The translations under genes were made by a program, and so were the position numbers. From positions 1-35,924 of the forward strand of contig NZ_BIXY01000074.1 in NCBI RefSeq assembly GCF_008326305.1: a DNA stretch of 35,924 nt, written 5' to 3'. Position 1 is the first letter of the stretch; each line of letters opens with the position of its first letter. This document shows positions 1 to 7,987 of this stretch, piece by piece. The stretch comes from Dictyobacter arantiisoli. Its GTDB lineage: Bacteria; Chloroflexota; Ktedonobacteria; Ktedonobacterales; Ktedonobacteraceae. Under the pieces are notes generated by a model. The model did no database searches, had not been told where the DNA came from, and saw only the letters and a program-made list of their open reading frames with translations.

Positions 1-449
1 CGCCCGGTTCTCTTCTGCTCCTCGCGGCCTCTTCATTGGCGTCTGTCTCTCTCTGCCTTTCTCTCATCCTTTGTTTCCCGTCCTGAAGGATGGATCTCGG
101 CTTTTTTTATTGCTTCCTTGCTTTCATCTCGTTGCGCATCCCGTGGGAGTTACAGCGGCTCTTGGGAATAGCAGTTGATTAAAAAAGTTATTGCATTATC
201 ACCTCCTTACTAGCTATAATTGATGGGTAATTATCTAAACATTTGTATAGATCTTTTTATAGGGTCTGGTGTAATTCTTTGAATGGTTATCGCTGTCTCC
301 GCGTAATGTGTAGAAACAGGATCGATATCTGAATAGATTGAGCTAACAGGAGTTTGTTCTATTCAGTTCTTTCATTCCTTTCACTTTAAGATTACCTGAT
401 TTGCATGTTTACATTTGTTTGCATTTATTTACATTCATTGGCAAATACT
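1..449. other. Non-coding left edge
   Basis: I see no supportable gene here. The first 130 bases are pyrimidine-rich on the + strand. The minus strand has short charged open stretches without a usable start codon. A perfect ribosome-binding-like AAGGAGGTGAT on the minus strand near 199-209 is followed by ATG and then a stop after two codons, so it does not lead a gene. A promoter-like pair on the + strand at 191-220 could serve the gene that starts at 450. Confidence 0.5.
191..220 (+). promoter_or_regulatory. Candidate sigma70-type promoter for the NB-ARC/TPR gene
   Basis: TTGCAT (191-196) is followed after 18 bases by a perfect TATAAT (215-220). It would leave a leader of about 220 bases before the ATG at 450. 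The match is by eye to the general bacterial consensus; the long leader and AT-rich setting keep confidence low. Confidence 0.35.
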
Positions 450-2957
450 ATGGATCAAAAAAAATTTGGAGCGCGCGTACAAGAACTCCTTCGCCGGAGG
501 GGCTTAAGTCAAAAAGGGCTTGCCGAATATTTGAATATAGATGTCAGTACTCTGAGTCAGATACTTACGGCAAAGAGACATCTAATGCCTAATCGTGCTA
601 AAGGCTGCATTCTATATTTGGTGGAAGGGGAGGCCCTGACTGAGATGGAGCAGGTGAATGAGTTACTTCGCTGGGGCGGGTGTGAAGATTTTAATGAAAC
701 AGACTGGGATGGGCCGTTATGGAATTTGAGATCAAGCAAACCTAAGACTTCCCAACAAGTAGTACCGGCGTATAACAATCTTCCCCATGGTCGCAACTCT
801 CTCTTTACTGGTCGCCAGGACGCGCTCAAACGGCTGCTTGATATCTTTCTGGATAGGAAAGATAATGGTGCATCTGTAGCGATCTGTGGATTGGCTGGTA
901 TGGGAAAGACACAACTGGTGGTTGAGTATGTCTCTCGTTATCAGTCTATGTACCATGCCATTCTATGGGTAAATGCTGATAGCTATAATGCCATGGTGGC
1001 TGATTTTGTTGTTCTTGCCGGTATTCTTGATCTACCAGAAAAGCATGAACAGAACCATCTTTTGGTAATCCATGCTGTCAGGAACTGGTTAAGCAACCAC
1101 CTCGGATGGCTTCTGATATTTGACAATGTAACAGATTTTAATATCCTCTCGGAGTTTCTCCCCCCTGAACACCAGGGACACCTTGTACTGACGACGCAGG
1201 CTCAAATTCTCTATGCGGATATGCATAAGGTGGACTTAGAGAAAATGAGCGTGGAAGAAGGTGCCTTGTTGCTACTTCGTCGTGCTGACATGGTTGACCT
1301 TACCTGGCCACTTGATCAGGTATCCTCTGAAGATCGATTGAAAGCATTAGCAATTGTTGATGAATTGGATGGGCTTCCTTTGGCTTTGGATCAAGCCGGA
1401 GCATACATACAAGGTGGACGGTGTGATATGGAGGAGTACTTAGAACTGTATAAAATACGACGGATGCAGCTTTTAAGTACCCGAAGCGCTATTCATCATG
1501 GACATCCGGCTTCCGTAGTGACTACCTTTACACTCCTGTTTGAACGCGTTCAAGAAAGCAATCGTGTGGCTATTGACCTCCTACGTTTCACTGCATTTCT
1601 TCACCCCGATGCCATTCCCAAAGAGATAGCCATGAATGGTTTATACAGTCTCGATGCCGATTCCTCCAAAGTGATAGTAGATCCTGTACAATGGCATGAT
1701 GCTCTAGATGATCTCCTCAAGTATTCGTTACTTCGTCTTTTGAATGATGATGCACTTACCATGCATCGTTTAGTGCAAGCTGTTCTTCAAGATACAATGG
1801 AAATATCTGTACAACAACATTTGGTTGCGAGCATTATTCATGCCATTTATCACGCGATGATCAGTACGGATCAGGAGACAATGTCTGGCTATGGACGCTA
1901 TCTTCCACACGCGCAGCATATAACTCCATTTATTGAGCGCTGGGAAGAAGTGCGCTTTGCTGAAACTGCATATCTTCTGCTAGAAGTTGGCCGATACTTA
2001 CGGGTGATGGGCCTCTACGAGCAAGCGGAAAAATATTGTTATTCTTCTGTCGAAATCATAGAAACTCATCGAGGACTAAAGCATATAGATCGGGCGATTG
2101 CATACTCAAATCTTGCAAATCTTTATCTAGCTCAAGGGAAATATGGGGATGCCAGGAAATACTTTTGGCAGTCTGTGGTTATTATCGAGAGGCAATCACC
2201 AAACGTAGATGAAGCGCTTCTAGGTCTAAGCTATTGCAATATTGCGAACTGCGATAGACATTTGAACAAACTTGCAGAGGCCGAAACAGAAGCCCTTCGA
2301 GCAAGGAACATTATTGAGCGCGTAAGGGGATCTGTGCATTCAGAGGTGGCCTATTGTCTGAATATTCTTGCCACAATTTATCGAGATCAAGAACGATACA
2401 CGGAGGCTGCAGCGCAATACGAAAGAGCATTGATAATACGGGAGCAAGTCCATGCACCAGATCATCCGGCAGTTGCTGCTGCGCTTAACGATCTTGCAAC
2501 GGTGTATGTAGCGCTTGAAGAGTATGAGAAGTCAGAGCCATTAAACCAACGGGCGTTGGCTATTTATAAGAAAGCTTATGGACTCAATCATCCTGAAGTA
2601 GCTCGTTGTTTAATATGCCTAAGTGATTTCTATAGTTACCAGGGGGATTTTGCTCAAGCGGAACAATGCAATCGAGAAGCATTGGCGATCTATGAAAAGA
2701 CAATCGGTATCGATCATCCCCGTGCTATTGAACCGCTTGGAAACATTGCGGTATTTTCTGTAAAACAGAAAAACTATCGGCAAGCACAAAAAAATTTCAG
2801 ACAAGCATTGAAATTAGGAGAGAAGTATCCTTATGAGGATATTGGGTGGATTGTGCGAGGTTATGCTAGGCTATTGGAAAGTGCTGGGCAGATGGATGCA
2901 GCAATAGGCTTGAAACAAACGTTTAAGAATAGATTATCTGGTGGTGAGAACCTGTGA
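450..2957 (+). CDS. XRE HTH - NB-ARC - TPR STAND protein
   Basis: Signal-transducing STAND ATPase of 835 residues. An XRE-type helix-turn-helix occupies about residues 1-60 (LSQKGLAEYLNIDVSTLSQI). An NB-ARC domain follows, with P-loop GLAGMGKTQL near residue 147, a Walker B-like LLIFDN near 220 and GLPLAL near 308. From about residue 520 to the end there are kinesin-light-chain-type tetratricopeptide repeats, several with the A-x-x-x-Y-E-x-A-L pattern. Proteins of this architecture bind ATP, sense a ligand or partner through the repeats and oligomerise; many act in regulation or antiphage defence. Here the HTH takes the place of an effector domain, so transcriptional control is the simplest inference. 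I chose the ATG at 450 because the XRE domain begins there; an in-frame ATG at 405 would add 15 hydrophobic residues without a ribosome-binding site. The gene stands alone, convergent with the minus-strand genes to its right. Confidence 0.9.
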   Translation: MDQKKFGARVQELLRRRGLSQKGLAEYLNIDVSTLSQILTAKRHLMPNRAKGCILYLVEGEALTEMEQVNELLRWGGCEDFNETDWDGPLWNLRSSKPKTSQQVVPAYNNLPHGRNSLFTGRQDALKRLLDIFLDRKDNGASVAICGLAGMGKTQLVVEYVSRYQSMYHAILWVNADSYNAMVADFVVLAGILDLPEKHEQNHLLVIHAVRNWLSNHLGWLLIFDNVTDFNILSEFLPPEHQGHLVLTTQAQILYADMHKVDLEKMSVEEGALLLLRRADMVDLTWPLDQVSSEDRLKALAIVDELDGLPLALDQAGAYIQGGRCDMEEYLELYKIRRMQLLSTRSAIHHGHPASVVTTFTLLFERVQESNRVAIDLLRFTAFLHPDAIPKEIAMNGLYSLDADSSKVIVDPVQWHDALDDLLKYSLLRLLNDDALTMHRLVQAVLQDTMEISVQQHLVASIIHAIYHAMISTDQETMSGYGRYLPHAQHITPFIERWEEVRFAETAYLLLEVGRYLRVMGLYEQAEKYCYSSVEIIETHRGLKHIDRAIAYSNLANLYLAQGKYGDARKYFWQSVVIIERQSPNVDEALLGLSYCNIANCDRHLNKLAEAETEALRARNIIERVRGSVHSEVAYCLNILATIYRDQERYTEAAAQYERALIIREQVHAPDHPAVAAALNDLATVYVALEEYEKSEPLNQRALAIYKKAYGLNHPEVARCLICLSDFYSYQGDFAQAEQCNREALAIYEKTIGIDHPRAIEPLGNIAVFSVKQKNYRQAQKNFRQALKLGEKYPYEDIGWIVRGYARLLESAGQMDAAIGLKQTFKNRLSGGENL

Positions 2958-2961
2958 ACGG

Positions 2962-3150
2962 TTAGACTATACTCAGAGCATTACTCCGGCAGCCCTCTTC
3001 ACTAAGAAGATCGCGAGTGGACCGGCGTTCGAACTCATGAAGATAATCTTTGTATGAACGTCGCTGTTGATTGCCCTTAAAGATGGCGATAATCCATACT
3101 GTGAGTGTCTGGCCGTTGTCTCCTATGATGTGGTACAACGGCCATAGCAT
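2962..3150 (-). CDS. Possible small protein, unrecognised
   Basis: A 62-codon open frame lies 32 bases downstream of the tandem-HTH gene on the same strand. It is basic in its second half (KGNQQRRSYKDYL). No Shine-Dalgarno sequence precedes its ATG, and a stop codon lies directly upstream. An HTH gene followed by a small basic protein is a common toxin-antitoxin layout, but I cannot place this sequence in any toxin family. It may be a chance frame; it does not overlap the neighbouring genes. Confidence 0.2.
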   Translation of the reverse strand: MLWPLYHIIGDNGQTLTVWIIAIFKGNQQRRSYKDYLHEFERRSTRDLLSEEGCRSNALSIV

Positions 3151-3182
3151 TTATGAAAAAGAATACTGAAGAGCGATCATGC

Positions 3183-3728
3183 TTATAACATCTGATCAGA
3201 TAGATGGATAATCTGGCATGAGATCTTGTCGCTGGTTGTATATTGCAGGTACACATCATCCAGGCGCACCGTGTAGCGTGGATAGATTGGATAGCCAAGG
3301 TCTTCCGGTGGACATTGGAAGAATTGGCAGAGGAGGCGAAGATGGGGGAGGGACGGTAAATTTTTCCCACTTTCCCAGACGCCGATCATCGTTGCAGAGA
3401 CTCCTACTTGTTGTGCTACTTCCCATTGCGTATAACCAGCCTGTTGCCTTGCATTCATCAGCGCAGCATTAGGGATAGGTTGGGCTACCGATTGGCACTG
3501 ACCCCATGACGTATCATCAGTTAGCTCTAACTGGGCGAGAAAGTTATATCCAATCTCTTCTGGTTGACAGTGGAACATCTGGCAGAGTTGTTGTATATGT
3601 TGGATAACAGGAATACGATGACCGTATTCCCATTGGACAATGGATGATTGGCTGATGCCCAGTTTTTCACTGATCTGCTTCTGTGTGAGACCATGCATAC
3701 GTCGCATGTCCTTTAATTTAACATTCAA
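3183..3728 (-). CDS. Tandem XRE-type HTH regulator (TTG start)
   Basis: Probable DNA-binding regulator of 181 residues with two complete XRE/Cro-type helix-turn-helix domains. The first spans about residues 3-60 (HGLTQKQISEKLGISQSSIV), the second about residues 92-150 (AGYTQWEVAQQVGVSATMIG). Both end in a similar QLCQMFHCQPEEIGY / LLCQFFQCPPEDLGY stretch, which suggests an internal duplication. I start the gene at TTG 3728 because a perfect AAGGAGG lies 6 bases upstream (3735-3741). An upstream in-frame ATG at 3854 would add 42 low-complexity residues and has no such site. It is the last well-supported gene of a minus-strand group with 3887-4360, 4439-5314 and 5419-5694. No ligand-binding domain is visible, so the signal it responds to is unknown. 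Confidence 0.88.
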   Translation of the reverse strand: MNVKLKDMRRMHGLTQKQISEKLGISQSSIVQWEYGHRIPVIQHIQQLCQMFHCQPEEIGYNFLAQLELTDDTSWGQCQSVAQPIPNAALMNARQQAGYTQWEVAQQVGVSATMIGVWESGKNLPSLPHLRLLCQFFQCPPEDLGYPIYPRYTVRLDDVYLQYTTSDKISCQIIHLSDQML

Positions 3729-3886
3729 GACGAGCCTCCTTGATACTGTCTGATGGGTTTGTGCTCTATCACCTGAGAGGGTGTGCTGGCTTGATGGATA
3801 CTGCACCAATGTTTCTCTCTCCTTATGATCTTCAGGATCGTGAATCTGTAACAAAGCTATTCACTGGCTAATGTCCCCGTTTTCTT

Positions 3887-4360
3887 TCATGAGAGCCTTT
3901 CTTTTTCTTGTTTACAGGGAGGAATTCCAGGAATTGCCATGTCATCAAGGTGTAACCCTTCGGGGCAGGGTGTGAACTGGATATGCGTTGCCTGGGCGTG
4001 TTGGATGAGCCAGAAATGGGCTGTGATGGCTGCATGCTCCTGATTCCGTGCGTACACGAGTTGATAGGTGTCTCTCACGTGTCCCTCTTCATCAGTGATA
4101 CTGGCTCGAATGATCCATAAACAGAGGTAATCTTCCCAGGTTACCAGATCGATAAGATCCAAAGAAAGAGGAAGCCCGGTATGGTGTGAAAGGGCGACGA
4201 CCAACTTTTCTGCATCTCCGAGAGTGATTGGTTTGTGCAAGAGCGCATGATAGAGGATGCGTGTTCCTATTCCTGCCCGCAATGCCAGTGCTGTGAGATC
4301 AAATGGATAGCGATTTCGGATTTGCTCCAGTGTTTGCTTCGGTTTGTGCTCTTGCATCAT
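3887..4360 (-). CDS. Hypothetical protein with HTH-like N-terminus
   Basis: A 157-residue protein that I do not recognise. The N-terminal half (about residues 10-60: LTALALRAGIGTRILYHALL, then an ITLGDAEKLVVAL helix) reads like a divergent Cro/XRE fold in which a helix-turn-helix is followed by a counting helix. The C-terminal half (WEDYLCLWIIRASI, then TYQLVYARNQEHAAITAHFW) looks like an alpha/beta domain of unknown role. The start is the first of two adjacent ATGs, with GAAGAAGGG just upstream. The gene lies 78 bases downstream of the methyltransferase and 158 bases upstream of the tandem-HTH regulator on the same strand, so it may belong to the same transcription unit. It has no transmembrane segment or signal peptide. 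Confidence 0.75.
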   Translation of the reverse strand: MMQEHKPKQTLEQIRNRYPFDLTALALRAGIGTRILYHALLHKPITLGDAEKLVVALSHHTGLPLSLDLIDLVTWEDYLCLWIIRASITDEEGHVRDTYQLVYARNQEHAAITAHFWLIQHAQATHIQFTPCPEGLHLDDMAIPGIPPCKQEKERLS

Positions 4361-4438
4361 CTCTGCCCTTCTTCCTGATACTGCTATTTCATCTCTTCTC
4401 GATACTCTTTGTACAATGACTGATCATTCCTGGGCGTA

Positions 4439-5314
4439 CTATTTTTGCCCATAGGCAACATAGAATTCATGTGTGGTGTGGTGAGCTTCCCATTCTTGTG
4501 GTAATGCAGAAAGGGTGGTATCAAAGTTGTTTGGATCGACGCCGCCAACCAGACAAAAAAAGTTTTTGAGACCCTGGAAGGCTGCATACATATCCGTAGC
4601 ATATAATGCGCCTTCTTTGCCACCCCAGGAACCAACAGGGAGCCGAAAGGTTCGAGTTTTAATATGTCTCAATTTAGCTCTGCTCAGCAGTTCATCCAGA
4701 TGTTTTATTGGTGCCAGATCGATGCCTTTTTTGGCGCTGGCTGCCTGGCCCCACTGAAGAAAAGTGTGGGTATGTACGCCGACATGTTGATAGCCGTTCC
4801 CGGCTTCTGCCAGTTCGATATAGCCTCCTGGTCGCGTGACACGGACCAGTTCTTGCAAAACAGCGGGCCATTGTGCAGTGGGGATGGCACTGACCAACAG
4901 TCGTTGATGGACGAAATCAAAATGGTTGTCGGGAAATGGCAGTGGTTCCAGGATATTTCCCGGCACGAAGTAATAATTCTCAGGCGGGAGAAAGCCAGTG
5001 CCTCGTGGCTGTTCAAGATCAAGACCACACACCTGAGCGTGCGGGAATTGGCGTGCGATATCATATGCCCATTGTGCAGTGCCTGTGCCTGTATCAAGAA
5101 TCCTGCGAACTGTATGATTGATCGGGGCCTGGTAGTGGCTTCCGAGCAATTTGTGGAGCGCGTAATGCTGAAAGTTGATACGTTCTTCCTCACGCTCATC
5201 CTTCGGTAACGCATAGGGAACATCAACGCGGTGGCGGCGCCCTCCAACAAATGAGATCTGGCGTTTTAATGGCGATTTCTGCTTCTTTTTGGTCAAGAAC
5301 GAAAAGATGTTCAT
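4439..5314 (-). CDS. Class I SAM-dependent methyltransferase
   Basis: A 291-residue cytoplasmic methyltransferase of the class I (Rossmann) type. Motif I is RRILDTGTGTAQWAYDIA at about residue 70, followed by the acidic end of strand 2 (VCGLDLEQ), a motif IV-like FDFVHQRLL and a post-motif RVTRPGGYIELAE. These are the standard SAM-binding positions of methyltransferase domain 25/11 proteins. The substrate cannot be read from sequence; such proteins methylate small molecules, lipids or proteins. The N-terminal 30 residues are basic (LTKKKQKSPLKRQ). I chose the ATG at 5314 because an AAGG lies 9 bases before it; the upstream ATG at 5323 would have that AAGG abutting the start. It sits between the small coiled-coil gene (5419-5694) and the HTH-like gene (3887-4360), all on the minus strand. 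Confidence 0.88.
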   Translation of the reverse strand: MNIFSFLTKKKQKSPLKRQISFVGGRRHRVDVPYALPKDEREEERINFQHYALHKLLGSHYQAPINHTVRRILDTGTGTAQWAYDIARQFPHAQVCGLDLEQPRGTGFLPPENYYFVPGNILEPLPFPDNHFDFVHQRLLVSAIPTAQWPAVLQELVRVTRPGGYIELAEAGNGYQHVGVHTHTFLQWGQAASAKKGIDLAPIKHLDELLSRAKLRHIKTRTFRLPVGSWGGKEGALYATDMYAAFQGLKNFFCLVGGVDPNNFDTTLSALPQEWEAHHTTHEFYVAYGQK

Positions 5315-5418
5315 GATTCTCATCCTTACTTACTAGTCAAAATGGCTCATAAAAAACTTTCTAGAAAGACATATATCTTTGTGTTGATGAAGTGAAGCCT
5401 TTTATAAAAAGGTATTGG

Positions 5419-5694
5419 TCATCGTTGCTCATTCGTTTGAGCATCGTGATTGCCAAAACCACCAGAGGCTTCGTTTTGGGTCGAATCGAGTGTTTGAGCT
5501 ATGAGTGCCATTGCTTGTTCACCAACATGAGTGCGCAACTCTTGATGAAGCAATTCCATACGTTCCATTTTTGCGGTAATAAACTGATGCTGTGAGACAC
5601 CCATGGCTGTCCCTGAGAGCCCACGCCTGGCGGCATCATATTCAGTGCTGATAAGCTCAAGCAAACGAACGACGTCACTGGGATGTTGTTGCAT
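5419..5694 (-). CDS. Small hypothetical helical protein
   Basis: A 91-residue protein without a recognised domain. It is mostly helical, with heptad-like spacing (VVRLLELISTEYDAARRGL and MERMELLHQELRTHVGEQAM), and ends in a polar tail with FGNHDAQTNEQR. No membrane segment or signal peptide is visible. An AGGAGG sits 7 bases upstream of the ATG, which strongly supports translation. It is the first gene of the minus-strand group that continues with the methyltransferase 104 bases downstream. Its role is unknown; a small adaptor or dimerisation protein is possible but speculative. Confidence 0.75.
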   Translation of the reverse strand: MQQHPSDVVRLLELISTEYDAARRGLSGTAMGVSQHQFITAKMERMELLHQELRTHVGEQAMALIAQTLDSTQNEASGGFGNHDAQTNEQR

Positions 5695-6271
5695 ACTGTT
5701 TCCTCCTGGGTTGATATGGTTTTACGTGTGTGTATTTTCATTACAAGACAAAAAGACACAATGATGTCCTATCCACATGTTGTTCTGATGAGACATGTAG
5801 CTCTGTTCAATAATGATCTATATGACTTCCTCATTAAGGAAGTTTCATTGATGTATAGAACGGCCTGAGATTTTAAGTTTTCATTATAACGTTTCTTTCT
5901 CAACTGTTAATAGTTTGTGGCTGGCTATGTTGTAACTCTTCCTTGTATTTCAATGAGCAAAGAGAAATTAGTGTGCAAGCTGAACATCTTCAGCTTTTCC
6001 AACTACTCATGCTCGATATATTCAGAACAAACAAGTGTTAGTTCATCGCGTTTGAGTCTGCTATTTTTCCTTCACTAATGAGCCATTCTTTGTGTTTCCT
6101 GTGGCCGCTACTTCAAGGCCATTGATGGTTATAAAAGTAGTGTTATATCGCGATCTTGTACGAATAGCTGGATCTTTTCGAAAGAGCCATACATTTGACC
6201 TGCTTTTTTGTAGTTGTTTCTTTAATGTGTTCTATTTCTCGAACAACAATTGGCGATGAGGTAAGTATACC
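5695..6271. other. Gene-free stretch between divergent genes
   Basis: No supportable coding sequence. This region separates the minus-strand group that starts at 5694 from the + strand HTH gene at 6347, so promoters for both should lie in or next to it. A 7-bp hairpin with a 5-base loop (ACTTCCT at 5825-5831, AGGAAGT at 5837-5843) is not followed by a T-run and I assign it no function. Confidence 0.45.
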
Positions 6272-6333
6272 TTCTTTTATCACATTTGTAAATATGATAA
6301 AAGAATTTCATTTTAAAAAATATGATAAAAGAA
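6272..6333 (+). promoter_or_regulatory. Three-copy TGATAAAAGAA element (candidate operator)
   Basis: The 11-mer TGATAAAAGAA occurs at 6295-6305 and again at 6323-6333, exactly 28 bases later. Its exact inverse complement TTCTTTTATCA is at 6272-6282. Copies 1 and 2 thus form an inverted repeat with a 12-base spacer, and copies 2 and 3 a direct repeat. The last copy ends 13 bases before the ATG of the HTH gene at 6347. Three copies of one word upstream of a DNA-binding protein gene suggest autoregulation; this is inference. Confidence 0.6.
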
Positions 6334-6346
6334 TACATTTTAAGAT

Positions 6347-6889
6347 ATGAAAGACATGTTTCCTTTACCACATATTCCAGGTTATGTAGATATAAAAGAA
6401 GCTGCTAAAATACTGGGAGTTGCTGAAAGCAGTATTTATCGTTATGTGCAGTCTGGTCGTCTCTCTGGTTACCAAGCTGGTCATAATATCGTGATAGAAC
6501 TGGAATCTCTCAAACAGTTTAAGCCAAAAAATACTGGCCGTCCTCGTACCAATATCCCTCTTTGGCGTATTCCTCCTGATGAGAATTCTTTGTTGCAAAC
6601 ATCTATTTGTGCTCAGATACTGCAAGGTCAACAGGAAACTTTCAAACTACGGATGGAAGAGTTTAGGCTGAAAAAAGAGCACTTATTTCCAGGAACAGTA
6701 GCGAGATATATCTCAATCAGTAATAAACAACCAAATTTTGTAAAGATTACATTTATCTGGCGCATTTCAGTCATCCCCGAGGAAAATATCAGGAAGCAAT
6801 CACTAGACGCCTTTAAAGAGAGATTAGCAGATATTGTAGACTGGACGACTGCGCAATTTGATGAATATACCGTGTTTATATACGCATAG
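6347..6889 (+). CDS. Excisionase/MerR-type HTH protein with GRPR linker (copy A)
   Basis: A 180-residue putative DNA-binding protein. Residues 10-60 form a winged HTH_17/excisionase-type domain (VDIKEAAKILGVAESSIYRY then SGRLSGYQAGHNIVI). A GRPR sequence at about residue 64, resembling an AT-hook core, joins it to a C-terminal domain of about 110 residues containing FPGTVARYI and DIVDWTTAQF, which I do not recognise from any named family. It is a clear paralogue of the protein at 22127-22669; the two align over their whole length with the same GRPR linker, FPGT-AR motif and D-x-x-DW-TAQ-motif. No good Shine-Dalgarno is seen before the ATG at 6347. Repeated operator-like words lie just upstream. 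It stands on the opposite strand, at the far side of the restriction operon that the other copy heads. Confidence 0.85.
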   Translation: MKDMFPLPHIPGYVDIKEAAKILGVAESSIYRYVQSGRLSGYQAGHNIVIELESLKQFKPKNTGRPRTNIPLWRIPPDENSLLQTSICAQILQGQQETFKLRMEEFRLKKEHLFPGTVARYISISNKQPNFVKITFIWRISVIPEENIRKQSLDAFKERLADIVDWTTAQFDEYTVFIYA

Positions 6890-6900
6890 GGCTATCGTAT

Positions 6901-6929
6901 TTTGCACTGAAGAGCTTGGTGAGTGCAAA
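6901..6929 (+). terminator. Hairpin after the copy A HTH gene
   Basis: TTTGCACT (6901-6908) and AGTGCAAA (6922-6929) form a perfect 8-bp stem with a 13-base loop, 11 bases after the stop codon of the HTH gene. No T-run follows, so an intrinsic terminator is only possible. Confidence 0.3.
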
Positions 6930-7105
6930 GGCAGGCAATCTCTCGCAAGTAATGCTATTTTATCAATGCCGCTAGTTGAAGGAGTTTCTTGAGCTTTATA
7001 AGTGTATTGAGCCTAGCGAGCACTTTTATTGATGTTAGCATAAGCAACCAAAGTACCAGAGAGAGGAGCTGATAAAGGAGGTGTAAGTAAGATTACACTC
7101 CCTCC

Positions 7106-7865
7106 CAACGTTGGCGTGAAGGACATCACTTGGGTGCATGGGAATTGCATGAACAAAGGTGGAAACAGAAAGAGATTGCCTCTGACTTGGAGTTAAGGCA
7201 TGGTGAGCCAGCGATTCAAATAAAGTTAAGGTAGAGAGACCAAAGGCTTACGCCATCCTCCAGCGATTGGTCCACCCATCTAAGACGAATGGCGCAACTG
7301 CCCAGCGAGCTTTCTAAAGGACGGAAGCCTTGGGATTTCGTGGAAAGGTTTGGACCACGTATAGATGATCTTGCAAGTGCTCGAGATTTAGTATCATTCG
7401 GATCATTATAGTTGTTCGTCTCCTTTGTCAGATCAAGTACAGTTAACAAAAGCTCATCCAGAAAGCGAAGTAACATGATGAAGTTGTGATCCAGACGTGG
7501 AAAGATGAGCAGTGGAAGCAGCAAAAAAGTGCAAAAGGCGAAGACTGGTTGCAGGCCCTCTTGCCCGAGATTTCTAGCAAATTGCTGATTATCTGGTATG
7601 GTTTGCCTATTCATTACTGATAGTCGATCAAAGATTTTTGCCAACGGCAGCGCCAAATATATACATCTCGAATGTCTGCTTGCTTCCCCTGTTGAACTCA
7701 ACCCACCAGCAGAGGGCAGCTGCCGAAACATGTCGAACTGAAGAATGTATGTTGCATTGATGTACAACACACATCCAACGGGATGTGAGTCGTACTAAAG
7801 AACGCTTGAGATAAGCGTAAATCTGTCTTCGACGGTGTTTCGCCCACACTGGCTGTTTTCTTCAT
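7106..7865 (+). pseudogene. Decayed IS630-family transposase
   Basis: Remnant of an IS630-type DDE transposase, recognisable only by joining frames. Pieces in order: RAWELH-like N-terminal HTH (WREGHHLGAWELHEQRWKQK from 7109) with an in-frame TAG at 7232; TEALGFRGKVWTTYR (7321-7365) after a frameshift; DEVVIQTWKDEQWK (from 7477); SSKLLIIWYGLPIH (from 7572); AKYIHLECLLASPVELNPPA (from about 7652), which carries the region of the third catalytic acidic residue; HVELKNVCC (from 7729); and a CFAHTGCF tail near 7850. In intact IS630 transposases these stand in the same order. The segment with the first two catalytic aspartates is missing. Stops, frameshifts and a deletion show long inactivity. The long minus-strand frame through this stretch is only its antisense. 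I could not define the inverted repeats. Confidence 0.8.
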
Positions 7866-7987
7866 ATTGATATCAATAAGTGGTGAAGATCTCAAATTGA
7901 GCAACCATCACTAGTTACTGTGGGTATACCTCATTTTCAGCGAAGCAATGTTTTTATCTGTGCCTTGTAGCACAAAATTTGTTTATT

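Noticed and set aside
401-592. 63-codon + frame at the start of the STAND gene
   Set aside because: It overlaps the HTH domain of the 450-2957 gene in another frame and has no independent support.
4705-5250. 181-codon frames on both strands inside the methyltransferase
   Set aside because: Both overlap a gene with clear SAM-binding motifs and a plausible ribosome-binding site, and have no domain of their own.
7216-7770. 184-codon minus-strand open frame
   Set aside because: It is antisense to the decayed IS630 transposase; the + strand pieces match the family, the minus translation matches nothing known to me.
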